A stretch of DNA of 8,949 nucleotides from Deltaproteobacteria bacterium (GTDB lineage Bacteria > Desulfobacterota > SM23-61): the NCBI GenBank assembly GCA_029857975.1, contig JAOUFX010000071.1, positions 1 through 8,949 of the forward strand, written 5' to 3'. Of the stretch, positions 1 to 6,377 are shown piece by piece. The position numbers and the translations under genes were made by a program. Position 1 is the first letter of the stretch, and each line of letters begins with the position of its first letter. A model generated the notes under the pieces. That model had not been told where the DNA came from and ran no database searches. It saw nothing but the letters and a program-made list of their open reading frames with translations.

Positions 1-1
1 A

Positions 2-904
2 TTTCCTGTCCTGGCCGGCTGGCCCAATCAGGGAGTCGGGCGGATCAATCCCGACGGCAGCAAGGGTTCCTGCACGGCCTGCCATACCCGCCATCAATTC
101 TCCATGGAAATGGCCAGGAACCCTTACACCTGCTCCGAATGCCATAAAGGGCCCGACGTTCCGGCGTACGCCGTGTATCAGGTCAGCAAGCATGGAAATA
201 TTTACTCCTCGCTAAGTAAAGAATGGGATTTCAAGGCGGTACCCTGGACGGTTGGAAAAGATTTTTCCGCCCCTACCTGCGCTGTCTGCCATGTCAGCTT
301 GGTCGTCAACGAGGTCAATGAAGTAGTAGCCGAGCGGACGCATCAGATGAACGACCGGCTTCCCTGGAGAATCTTCGGCCCCATCTATGCCCACGCCCAT
401 CCCAAGTCCCCTGATACCACGATCATGAAAAACAAAGCTGGATTACCTTTGCCCACCGAGCTTACCGGAGAACCGGTTTCTCAATACCTGATTGAAGCCA
501 AAGAGCAAGAGAAACGGCAAACCACGATGCAGAATTTATGTATCTCCTGCCACAGCGATGGATGGGTCAAAGGACATTTTACCCGTCTGGAAAACACCAT
601 CAAAACCACCAACGAGATGTCCCGGACCGCCACGGAAATTCTTTTAACCGCCTGGAAGACAGGAGCCGCCAAAGGCCCCGCTCAAAACGACAGCCCCTTC
701 AACGAGGCCATCGAAAAAAAATGGGTGGAACAATGGCTCTTCTACGCCAACTCCACCCGCTTCGCCTCGGCCATGGCTGGAGCGGATTATGGGGTCTTTG
801 CCCACGGCCGCTGGCATATGAGCAAAAACCTTCAGGAGATGCTGGAATGGTTAAAATGGAAAAACCCAAAAATCCCGGCTGCAAAAAATAAGAGGAAAAA
901 TTAG
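2..904 (+). CDS. HAO-type multihaem cytochrome c (C-terminal part, 5' end outside window)
   Basis: The reading frame is open from base 2, so the first ATG at 104 is internal and the gene begins upstream. About 300 residues are visible. Four CxxCH haem c sites are present: CTACH (71-85), CSECH (131-145), CAVCH (278-292) and CISCH (539-553). SKHG, APTCAVCH and the C-terminal ADYGVFAHGRW stretch resemble the octahaem hydroxylamine oxidoreductase (HAO) family, whose members handle hydroxylamine or nitrite in the periplasm. The Tyr encoded at 788-790 is a candidate for the family's haem-crosslinking Tyr, but I cannot confirm the alignment. An octahaem protein would need four more haem sites upstream of the window. 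The Lys-rich tail ends at TAG. The SOR gene follows after 44 bases on the same strand, which suggests co-transcription. Direction (hydroxylamine oxidation or nitrite reduction) and substrate are not decidable here; a sulfur-compound role is also possible. Confidence 0.85.
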   Translation, partial: FPVLAGWPNQGVGRINPDGSKGSCTACHTRHQFSMEMARNPYTCSECHKGPDVPAYAVYQVSKHGNIYSSLSKEWDFKAVPWTVGKDFSAPTCAVCHVSLVVNEVNEVVAERTHQMNDRLPWRIFGPIYAHAHPKSPDTTIMKNKAGLPLPTELTGEPVSQYLIEAKEQEKRQTTMQNLCISCHSDGWVKGHFTRLENTIKTTNEMSRTATEILLTAWKTGAAKGPAQNDSPFNEAIEKKWVEQWLFYANSTRFASAMAGADYGVFAHGRWHMSKNLQEMLEWLKWKNPKIPAAKNKRKN

Positions 905-930
905 GCAGTCTAAAAAAAGAGATTCTTTTA

Positions 931-940
931 GAAAGGAGGT
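931..940 (+). promoter_or_regulatory. Strong ribosome binding site of the SOR gene
   Basis: GAAAGGAGGT is a near-perfect anti-16S match ending 8 bases before the ATG at 949. It matters because it fixes the start upstream of the twin-arginine signal and argues against an internal start that would give a cytoplasmic protein. Confidence 0.85.
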
Positions 941-948
941 ACGGAACC

Positions 949-1053
949 ATGCCAGAAAAGCAACTGAGGATGGATCGCCGGAATTTCGTAAAGACGGCTG
1001 CACTCGTAGCGGGGGGTGCCAGCCTTCTTGGATCGTTTTCCGCTGCTCATGCC
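949..1053 (+). other. Twin-arginine (Tat) signal peptide of SOR
   Basis: Residues 1-35 show the three-part layout of a Tat signal: a basic n-region with D-R10-R11-N-F-V-K, a moderately hydrophobic Ala/Leu/Gly stretch (16-30) and an A-H-A cleavage site before Q36. The canonical core is (S/T)RRxFLK; here it is D-RR-NFVK, a common variant. Homology to other SORs starts only after this segment, at about residue 45. An alternative start at Met8 would still keep the twin arginines. Confidence 0.87.
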
Positions 1054-1986
1054 CAAAAGATTAGCGAGGAGCCGGGAAGTCCTATCTACTTGGCCCTGAA
1101 TATGTCCAAAGTGGCCAACAACGAAGAGAGCTTTCAATTGATGCATAAGGTCGGGCCGAGGGTTTGTATTACCACGGCTTCTCATCCCGGATTCGTGGGT
1201 TTCCTCGCCAACATCCAAACAGGCATCCTTCCCCTGGCGGGTCGATACGGCGGCGGGAAGGTCAACATGGCGAAGGAACTCAACCCCCTCCGGAATTACC
1301 AATACACCATGTGGAAAAAATGGCAAGATCACGATGATTTTCATCAAAAAGAATTTGCCCGGATTTTCGAGTTATGCGGCATGTGCCTTTCCATGGTCAT
1401 TGAGGGACCGTGGGAGCCTGTTTACAGGGTTGTAAAAGCAAAGATGCCTCCTGTAAGGTCAATGGGCCAGATAACCGAACTGGGAATGGATATGCAGCAG
1501 AAAAAAGAATTTATCCGTTTTGCCACGCCGGCACGGTGCGTGGCCATCGCCGAGCATACCGTTATGCCTGGAAAGGAAAAGGCTTTTGAACAAGGGGCCC
1601 TTGCCACCATGGAAGCTCTCTCGGATTCAACCGGTTTTTTGGGATACATGATTCTTAAGCAGATTGGCGTCTGTGCTCTGGGAAGTTTCATGTTGGATCC
1701 GAAATCGATGGCCGAATCCCTGCAGACCCTGGGTGCACATCCGCCGAAGAATCCCAAACCTCTTTTTGCCACACCTGCAGCCATGCCCAGTCCTCCGGAA
1801 TATATCATTCACAGCGAATGGGATGCCGCTGAGCTTGCCCAATTGGGTTTCGCCAAGGTGCTGGTCAATTACCGGATCAGAAAAATCCATGATGAAGGGG
1901 TGATGGCTCACTTGATTCGAGGTCCCTATATCATGTTTTTCCAACCGATGATGGAAGAACCGGGCTGGCGGTCTCTGATGTCATAG
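949..1986 (+). CDS. sor: Sulfur oxygenase reductase (SOR) with Tat signal peptide
   Basis: SOR is a mononuclear non-haem iron enzyme that uses O2 to convert elemental sulfur to sulfite, thiosulfate and sulfide without added cofactors. The 345-residue product carries the family's landmark segments: VGPRVC, SHPGFVGF, GILPLAGRYGG, WKKWQDHDDFH, LCGMC and GPWEPVY. Counted against Acidianus ambivalens SOR as I remember it, a constant offset of 42 places the iron ligands H86, H90 and E114 at H128, H132 and E156, and the cysteines C31, C101 and C104 at C73, C143 and C146. All six are present, so the active site looks intact. The 42 extra N-terminal residues are a Tat-type signal (R10-R11-N-F-V-K, hydrophobic stretch 16-30, AHA before Q36). 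The remainder, about 303 residues, is close to the usual ~308. The region after residue 167 appears several residues shorter than the archaeal enzyme. The gene lies between a periplasmic-type cytochrome c and a YeeE transporter pair. Confidence 0.93.
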   Translation: MPEKQLRMDRRNFVKTAALVAGGASLLGSFSAAHAQKISEEPGSPIYLALNMSKVANNEESFQLMHKVGPRVCITTASHPGFVGFLANIQTGILPLAGRYGGGKVNMAKELNPLRNYQYTMWKKWQDHDDFHQKEFARIFELCGMCLSMVIEGPWEPVYRVVKAKMPPVRSMGQITELGMDMQQKKEFIRFATPARCVAIAEHTVMPGKEKAFEQGALATMEALSDSTGFLGYMILKQIGVCALGSFMLDPKSMAESLQTLGAHPPKNPKPLFATPAAMPSPPEYIIHSEWDAAELAQLGFAKVLVNYRIRKIHDEGVMAHLIRGPYIMFFQPMMEEPGWRSLMS

Positions 1987-2049
1987 TAGGCGGATAAAAG
2001 AGAATGCGTTTGGAAAATGGACCCTCAACATATTGTCACGGCGATGCAT

Positions 2050-2081
2050 CCCACAGGGGGTTGAATGAACTCCCCCTGGGG
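2050..2081 (+). promoter_or_regulatory. GC-rich stem-loop between SOR and the YeeE genes
   Basis: CAGGGGG (2054-2060) pairs with CCCCCTG (2072-2078) around an 11-base loop. CCC (2050-2052) can extend the stem with GGG (2079-2081) past a bulged A. No T-run follows, so it is not a standard intrinsic terminator. It sits 34 bases before the YeeE start and could act as an mRNA processing or stability element that sets different levels of SOR and transporter. No promoter is evident in this 129-base gap. Confidence 0.5.
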
Positions 2082-2100
2082 GCTCGCCAAGACGAAATGG

Positions 2101-2109
2101 AAAGGAGGG
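2101..2109 (+). promoter_or_regulatory. Ribosome binding site deciding the YeeE start
   Basis: AAAGGAGGG lies 6 bases before ATG 2116. The upstream in-frame ATG at 2065 has no comparable site, sits inside the stem-loop region and would add an untypical hydrophilic leader, so 2116 is the preferred start. Confidence 0.8.
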
Positions 2110-2115
2110 AAGGAT

Positions 2116-2637
2116 ATGAACTTCCTTCGAAAAACCCGATGGTCTCCTTATGCGGCCGGGGCCTTGAGTGGAGTGGTCTCCATTTTTTCCGTCTGGATTG
2201 CGGATAAGTATTTTGGCGCCTCCACGACCTTTGTCCGTTCCGCGGGCATGATCGAAAAACTTTTCGGGGCGGAGCGCGTTGCGCAGATGCCTTATTTCAT
2301 GAAGGAATTGCCGCAAATTGACTGGCAGTGGATGTTTGTTGCCGGAGTTTTGATTGGTTCACTAATCGCCTCGACAACTTCCGGTGCCTTCTGCTGGAAA
2401 GCAGTACCGGATATGTGGGAAAAACGCTTTGGCCCAAGCAAAACCAAGAGAGGCACTGTTGCTTTTAGTGGAGGATTGATCGCCATGTTCGGCGCCCGCC
2501 TGGCCGATGGGTGACCGAGCGGCCATGGACTGAGCGGTTCGCTTCAGTTGGCAGTCAGCGGTTATATTGCTTTGATCTGTTTTTTCATCGGGGGAATGAT
2601 CGTAGCCCACATCCTTTATGGAGGAGGTGAGCGTTAA
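2116..2637 (+). CDS. YeeE/YedE-type transporter, first half, predicted selenoprotein (Sec at TGA 2512)
   Basis: The product is a predicted 173-residue inner-membrane protein with about four membrane segments (near residues 12-29, 72-90, 114-127 and 144-167). It is one half of a YeeE/YedE permease, the family of the thiosulfate importer TsuA. Its signature is normally G-A-R-L-A-x-G-C-T-S-G-H-G-x-S-G; here it reads GARLADG-TGA-PSGHGLSG, so the stop codon falls exactly on the conserved Cys (residue 133). Translation through TGA adds 40 more residues, including a last membrane helix, and ends at TAA 2635-2637, sharing one base with the ATG of the second half. A candidate SECIS hairpin follows the codon. 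Read as a normal stop, the protein would lose its key motif and last helix and leave a 122-base gap. I therefore infer selenocysteine insertion. A point mutation or sequencing error (TGC/TGT to TGA) is the alternative. Confidence 0.85.
2512..2514 (+). other. Candidate selenocysteine codon (in-frame TGA)
   Basis: This TGA replaces the Cys codon of the YeeE signature motif. In TsuA the corresponding cysteine is one of those reported as needed along the thiosulfate path (from memory), a position where Sec could substitute chemically. The upstream frame and the downstream frame both encode family sequence, without any frameshift. Confidence 0.8.
2522..2552 (+). promoter_or_regulatory. Candidate bacterial SECIS hairpin
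   Basis: ACTGAGCG (2529-2536) pairs with CGC (2540-2542) and TCAGT (2544-2548), leaving a single bulged U at 2543 and a GUU tip (GGUUC if the last pair opens). GCCA (2522-2525) and TGGC (2549-2552) form an outer stem past a 3-base bulge. The tip begins 22 bases after the UGA, inside the range typical of bacterial SECIS elements, and has the G/GU in the apical loop used by SelB. The bulged U is on the 3' side, unlike E. coli fdhF. No folding energy was computed. Confidence 0.68.
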
Positions 2638-3164
2638 TGAAAATACTGCTTTATGGACTTATCACGGGATTCCTCTTCGGTTTCTTATTGCAAAAAGCCC
2701 AGGTCATTCGTTATGACAAACAGCTCGGTGCCCTCCGGCTGCAGGACATGACTATTATTAAGTTCATGCTTTCAACCATTGTGGTGGCGATGGTGGGAAC
2801 TTATCTTCTCAAGGATCTTGGATTCGCCAAGCTTTCCATTAAGACGACCGTGCTGGGGAGCACGATTCTCGGTGGATTGACCTTTGGAATAGGTTGGGGG
2901 TTACTGGGTTATTGTCCGGCGACCTCGGCCGGAGCATTAGGGGAGGGCCGATGGGATGCATTATGGGGCATTCTAGGGATGCTGGCCGGTGCAGCCGTTT
3001 ATGCAGAAGCTTACCCGGGACTGAAAAAAACGGTTTTAACCTGGGGCGACCTGGGTAAGATTACCTTACCGCAGGTGTTCGGAGTAAACCACTGGGTAAT
3101 CATTCCCATCTTCGTAATGGGGGTCTTCCTCCTTTTCCGCTGGTTGGAGAAGAAAGGACTCTAG
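2637..3164 (+). CDS. YeeE/YedE-type transporter, second half (DUF6691-like)
   Basis: The 175-residue product has about four to five membrane helices and is the partner half of the preceding gene. It carries the second-half signature G-W-G-L-L-G-Y-C93-P-A-T-S-A-G-A, with the conserved Cys retained as an ordinary Cys codon. Its N-terminal pattern (GFLFGFLLQKAQ, then LQDMTIIKFML) is typical of the short YeeE proteins found as adjacent pairs. The ATG overlaps the TAA of the first half (TAATG), and GGAGGT at 2623-2628 is its ribosome binding site inside the upstream gene. The two halves are thus translationally coupled, but only if the first half is read through its TGA. The two proteins probably assemble into one pore that passes thiosulfate or a related sulfur anion. 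Substrate is inferred from family and from the adjacent SOR. Confidence 0.88.
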   Translation: MKILLYGLITGFLFGFLLQKAQVIRYDKQLGALRLQDMTIIKFMLSTIVVAMVGTYLLKDLGFAKLSIKTTVLGSTILGGLTFGIGWGLLGYCPATSAGALGEGRWDALWGILGMLAGAAVYAEAYPGLKKTVLTWGDLGKITLPQVFGVNHWVIIPIFVMGVFLLFRWLEKKGL

Positions 3165-3203
3165 AATAAAAATTTACCCTCCATTTGTTTAACAACATCA
3201 TTC

Positions 3204-3818
3204 ATGGCCTTAGAATCGTTTATTGAGACTTATGGTTATCTCGCCCTCCTGGTTGGAACATTTTTCGAGGGAGAAACAACCATGGTCCTGGGAGGATTTG
3301 CCGCCTACCTGGGTTATTTAGACCTACCATGGGTGATCCTCTTTGCTTTTATCGGCACTCTCCTGGGAGACCAATTATTTTTTTATTTAGGCCGCTGGCA
3401 CAGCCGGGCCATCCTGGCCTGGCATCCTGCCTGGGAGTCTCGCCTCGATAAAGTTGAACGACTCATCGAACGTCACCAGATGAAATTAATCCTCATTTTT
3501 CGCTTCCTCTACGGCTTGCGGATCATAACTCTCTTCGGGCTCGGCATGAGTCGGATACCGGCCACTTACTTCTTTCTCTTGAGTGCCCTGAGCGCCCTGG
3601 TTTGGGCAGCAGCGATGGGGACCGGCGGCTACCTCTTTGGCAATTTTCTCAGAGTCATTGTGATGGATATAAAACATTATTGGATCAAAGTCTTTTGGGT
3701 ACTCGCGATTATAGGAGGATTGATCTGGGGGATCTACTGGTACCGTTCTAAAAGAAACAGGAAAGGAAATGCCAAAAAAGAAATCGAAGGCGGCAGTTAT
3801 GGAAAGGGAAGTCGATAA
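3204..3818 (+). CDS. DedA-family inner-membrane protein
   Basis: The 204-residue product is a member of the DedA/SNARE-associated family, whose members act in membrane-lipid (undecaprenyl phosphate or phospholipid) flipping, proton-motive-force homeostasis or, in some cases, selenite/anion uptake. Visible family residues are F21-E22-G23-E24, D56 in GTLLGDQ, and R100-F-L-Y-G-L-R106, matching the paired arginines of E. coli YqjA/YghB. Several hydrophobic segments and a Lys/Arg-rich C-terminus (181-192) are seen. There is no good Shine-Dalgarno sequence before the ATG, and the 39-base AT-rich gap upstream holds no obvious promoter, so expression may be low or depend on upstream translation. Its role next to sulfur genes is unknown. 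It ends 6 bases from the convergent gene. Confidence 0.88.
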   Translation: MALESFIETYGYLALLVGTFFEGETTMVLGGFAAYLGYLDLPWVILFAFIGTLLGDQLFFYLGRWHSRAILAWHPAWESRLDKVERLIERHQMKLILIFRFLYGLRIITLFGLGMSRIPATYFFLLSALSALVWAAAMGTGGYLFGNFLRVIVMDIKHYWIKVFWVLAIIGGLIWGIYWYRSKRNRKGNAKKEIEGGSYGKGSR

Positions 3819-3824
3819 TCATTT

Positions 3825-5432
3825 TCAAAAAGTTTCCTGATCGAACTTGATCATGGGCTTTTTCATGTCGGCCATGGCATTGACGATCAGTTCGACCAAG
3901 CCGCCATAGTAGATGCGGCTGCGTTCCTTGGCGTGGTAAAAAGCTAATATATCCCGGATAGAGCCCTTGCAGTTGGAACAGGGCGCGCAAACGTATTTGG
4001 GGGTGTCCTGAGGCTCGCTTTTGAAAGCATCCAGGATTTGTAAAAACTTTTTTCGGCTGCTCACCAGGGTGCGCCATTCCGCGAAATTGAAACCCGACAT
4101 GATGGCAAATCCGGACCCTCCTCCGCAGCAATAGTTATCCACCCCATGGGGAGTCATTTCCCGGAATTTCGGGGCAATTTTCCGGAGAATGCGTCGCTGG
4201 GGCTCCACAATACCCATGGCCCTAACCACATTGCACGGGTCGTGAAGGGTGACCGGAAAATTGTTGCGGGAAGGATCGAACTTGAGGTTCCCCCTGCTTA
4301 CAATTTCATCCAAAATCACAAATCCTGATTCGCGGGGAATGTTCAAATCCCCGGTCAGAACTCGATCGGCGATAACGGTGAGGGCTTTATGGGCGTGCCC
4401 GCATTCGCCGATGATGATCTTCTTGACCTTCAGTTTTTTGGCGATCTCGGCGTGCTTTAGGGCCACTCTGGCCAACTGCACATCATCGTACCAAAGCCCA
4501 TAATTCACAACATCGTACCCCAGCTCCTCGGAGGAAAGGGTCCAGGAGATACCGGCTGCCTGGAAGAGGATGGCAAAGGCGCCCACATTTTCCGGCCAAG
4601 CCAGCACCTCGCCGGCATTGTGCAGGAGCAGGATATCGGCTTCCTCTTTATCCCAGGGAATCTCCAGCTTATAGCCGGTGATTTCCTCCATCTCTTCCTG
4701 GATGAAATCCATGCTGTCTTTGACCGCGATCGGATTCATCCCTGTAGTAGAACCCACCTTTAGATGCTGGAGCGTACCTTTTTCGTGGATCTCTTTGGGA
4801 GCAATGCCCATTTCCTGGGAAAAAAGTTTTCGGATCTCGTGAGCGATCAGGGCGTTATCGACACCGATCGGGCATACGCTGGCACAGCGGCGGCAAAGCG
4901 TGCAACGGTAAGCGAGTTCGGCAAGGCGGGCAACAGCGGTCCAGTTCAAATCAATATCCCCGGTAAGCTTGGAGGTAATTTTTCCGCCGGGTTTGATGTA
5001 TTTTTTATAAATCCGGCGTAAAACTTCCGAGCGGAAGGTGGGTCGGTAAATCTCCTGGCGCCCGCTCATCTCAAAGACCGGGCAGGCATCGGAACAGGTC
5101 TGGCATTTGGCGCAGTGCTCCATGGAGAGCAAAAGGGGCTGGAGAAAACCCCAGTTATTTTTTTTCTCGAAAAGTTTCTGCAGGCCGGACAGAAAAGCCC
5201 GAAGATGTTTTTTCTCTTCTTCTTTATTCTGGGGTTTGGGAATGCCGATGGCGATCGTATCATCGAGGGAAGCCTCGATGTTGGCTATCTTCTCATCCTT
5301 CAGTTCGGAGAGGGTCAAGTTGTTAAAGTCCTCATAAGGTGGCGGCAGAGGAGACAATTCATTTGCCTGAATGTGGCCTAAACGCTGGGAAGGTTTGGAA
5401 ATAGCGGATGGTTTCATTAAGGTTTCTTTCAT
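3825..5432 (-). CDS. DsrK/HdrD-like iron-sulfur protein (two 4Fe-4S motifs plus CCG domain)
   Basis: The 535-residue protein is predicted to be cytoplasmic and membrane-associated through its partner. An N-terminal ferredoxin-type domain has two 4Fe-4S motifs, C107-xx-C110-xx-C113-xxx-C117-P and C177-xx-C180-xx-C183-xxx-C187-P. The C-terminal half has a heterodisulfide-reductase-type cysteine set: C344 (GECGHA), HDPC400, C435-C436-GGG and C482-xx-C485-xx-C488, which in HdrD/DsrK binds a noncanonical 4Fe-4S cluster that cleaves disulfides. The start codon overlaps the stop of the cytochrome b gene (ATGA, bases 5429-5432), and AAGGGGAG lies just upstream, so the two are made together as a DsrMK-like pair passing electrons between the quinone pool and a thiol/disulfide couple. 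The first ~95 residues are Pro/Lys/Glu-rich and unassigned. It ends with TGA-AAA-TGA, a double stop. Exact subfamily (DsrK, TmcB, HmeD or an uncharacterised group) cannot be fixed by eye. Confidence 0.88.
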   Translation of the reverse strand: MKETLMKPSAISKPSQRLGHIQANELSPLPPPYEDFNNLTLSELKDEKIANIEASLDDTIAIGIPKPQNKEEEKKHLRAFLSGLQKLFEKKNNWGFLQPLLLSMEHCAKCQTCSDACPVFEMSGRQEIYRPTFRSEVLRRIYKKYIKPGGKITSKLTGDIDLNWTAVARLAELAYRCTLCRRCASVCPIGVDNALIAHEIRKLFSQEMGIAPKEIHEKGTLQHLKVGSTTGMNPIAVKDSMDFIQEEMEEITGYKLEIPWDKEEADILLLHNAGEVLAWPENVGAFAILFQAAGISWTLSSEELGYDVVNYGLWYDDVQLARVALKHAEIAKKLKVKKIIIGECGHAHKALTVIADRVLTGDLNIPRESGFVILDEIVSRGNLKFDPSRNNFPVTLHDPCNVVRAMGIVEPQRRILRKIAPKFREMTPHGVDNYCCGGGSGFAIMSGFNFAEWRTLVSSRKKFLQILDAFKSEPQDTPKYVCAPCSNCKGSIRDILAFYHAKERSRIYYGGLVELIVNAMADMKKPMIKFDQETF

Positions 5433-6373
5433 TTACTCCCCTTTGGCCCTGAGGTGGCGATATCCGCCCAAGTCTTTTCCCCGTCGGCTCCGATATGGCC
5501 TGCAGCCCATGTCGGCTTGAAGCCCAGGTTCTTCAAAATCGTTGCCTCGATTCGGCTCCCTTTTAAGTTCGGCTTATCTTCCCACCTCACGAAATGATAC
5601 ATGAAGTACTTCATGAACATATGAGACATATGGGTCATAGGGATATAAGCCATAACCAAGGAGGCTATCATAATCGTCCCTTTCCCCAGAAAACTACGGG
5701 AAGAAGTGTACCCCTCCGGCTGGCCGCCAAAAGTTAAAAGAGAATAAATGTAGGCTCGTGCCCCGTCAAAAGCATGGTCATGAAAAAGCCAGGCCAATAG
5801 CCCCGCTACAAAAAACAAAAAAAGGAAGGCGAGGTTGAAGTAGTCAGCAAAAGACGAATAGTTCTTTAATGCGGGATCGAACACCCGGCGGTAAATTAAT
5901 CCTATACCGCCCACTGTTCCCATGGTCAATCCGACGAATCCAGTTAGGATCGTCAGATAATAAATCAATGCCCTTAGAGTGCTGCCCCCCGCGGTAATTG
6001 GCGCCCCAAAAATCATAGCCACCGCGCCTACAAAAAGGAGGACCAACGTGGCGAGCAACATATACAGGCCGAAATGAAAAGGAAAAGATACTTTCCAGAG
6101 CTGGCGATTCTCTTGCCAGACCCCGCGCAGGAACAAAATCTCCGGGATCATGAACTTAAGCTCATTGTAAAGAGAATTTTTCTTTTCCTTCTCCCACCAG
6201 TTTAATTCCTCCATGTAGGAACCGCCATAATCAGCTTTCTTTCCGACTTCGTGCTTAACGGGGTAGAGTTCCCACCTGAAATGAAGAGGAAGCTTCCACT
6301 GCCTGTAAACTCGCAGTCCCGCCGCGAGGAAAAAAACCACTCAACACCCATATGTCAATAGATAAAGGTTCAT
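5429..6373 (-). CDS. NarI/DsrM-like membrane cytochrome b, with in-frame TGA at codon 11
   Basis: The product is a predicted quinone-interacting di-haem b subunit of about 314 residues. Helices lie roughly at the N-terminus, around SFPFHFGLYMLLA, around ALIYYLTILTGF, around FNLAFLFLFFVAG and around IASLVMAYIPMTHMSHMF, with candidate haem-ligand histidines in the second and fifth helices. HFRWELYPVKHE after helix one is typical of these NarI-like partners of DsrK/Hdr proteins. The ATG at 6371-6373 has a perfect GGAGGT (6381-6386) 7 bases upstream, but codon 11 is TGA (6341-6343): MNLYLLTYGC-TGA-VVFFLAAGLRVY. Starting at the next codon, GTG 6340, would leave helix one too short to span a membrane and has no Shine-Dalgarno sequence. 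Readthrough as Sec, reinitiation at TGAGTG, a nonsense mutation or a sequence error are all possible. The gene is coupled to the iron-sulfur gene by ATGA. Confidence 0.78.
6310..6343 (-). promoter_or_regulatory. Possible second Sec codon with SECIS-like hairpin
   Basis: After the TGA at 6343-6341, CTCGC (6328-6324) pairs with GCGAG (6314-6310) around a nine-base loop that begins GG. The loop begins 17 bases after the UGA, within the range for bacterial SECIS elements. The stem is only 5 bp in GC-rich sequence, so chance is a real alternative, and the residue replaced is not known to be a conserved Cys. Confidence 0.35.
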
Positions 6374-6377
6374 AAAA

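Noticed and set aside
910..931. Hairpin AAAAGA/TCTTTT between the cytochrome gene and SOR as a terminator.
   Set aside because: It is a six-pair AT-only stem with a three-base loop and no T-run, and it abuts the SOR ribosome binding site; too weak to call.
2004..2207. Small open frame overlapping the SOR-YeeE gap.
   Set aside because: It lacks a ribosome binding site, runs through the hairpin and mostly shadows the YeeE gene in another frame.
2116..2514. First YeeE gene as a 132-residue protein ending at TGA 2514.
   Set aside because: It would end just before the conserved motif and lose the last helix, while the next 40 codons clearly encode the missing family sequence in the same frame.
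3819..3824. Bidirectional terminator between the convergent genes.
   Set aside because: Only six bases separate the stop codons and no clear stem-loop with a T-run was seen around them.
5429..6340. GTG at 6340 as the start of the cytochrome b gene.
   Set aside because: It has no Shine-Dalgarno sequence and would leave the first membrane helix only about ten residues long, whereas ATG 6373 has a perfect site. Reinitiation at this GTG is kept only as an alternative.
2512..6343. TGA reassigned to Trp in this genome (would explain both internal TGA codons).
   Set aside because: Every gene here uses TGG freely for Trp, and the FeS, cytochrome b and epimerase genes end naturally at TGA with sensible spacing. 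The TGA at 2512 falls on a Cys column, not a Trp column.
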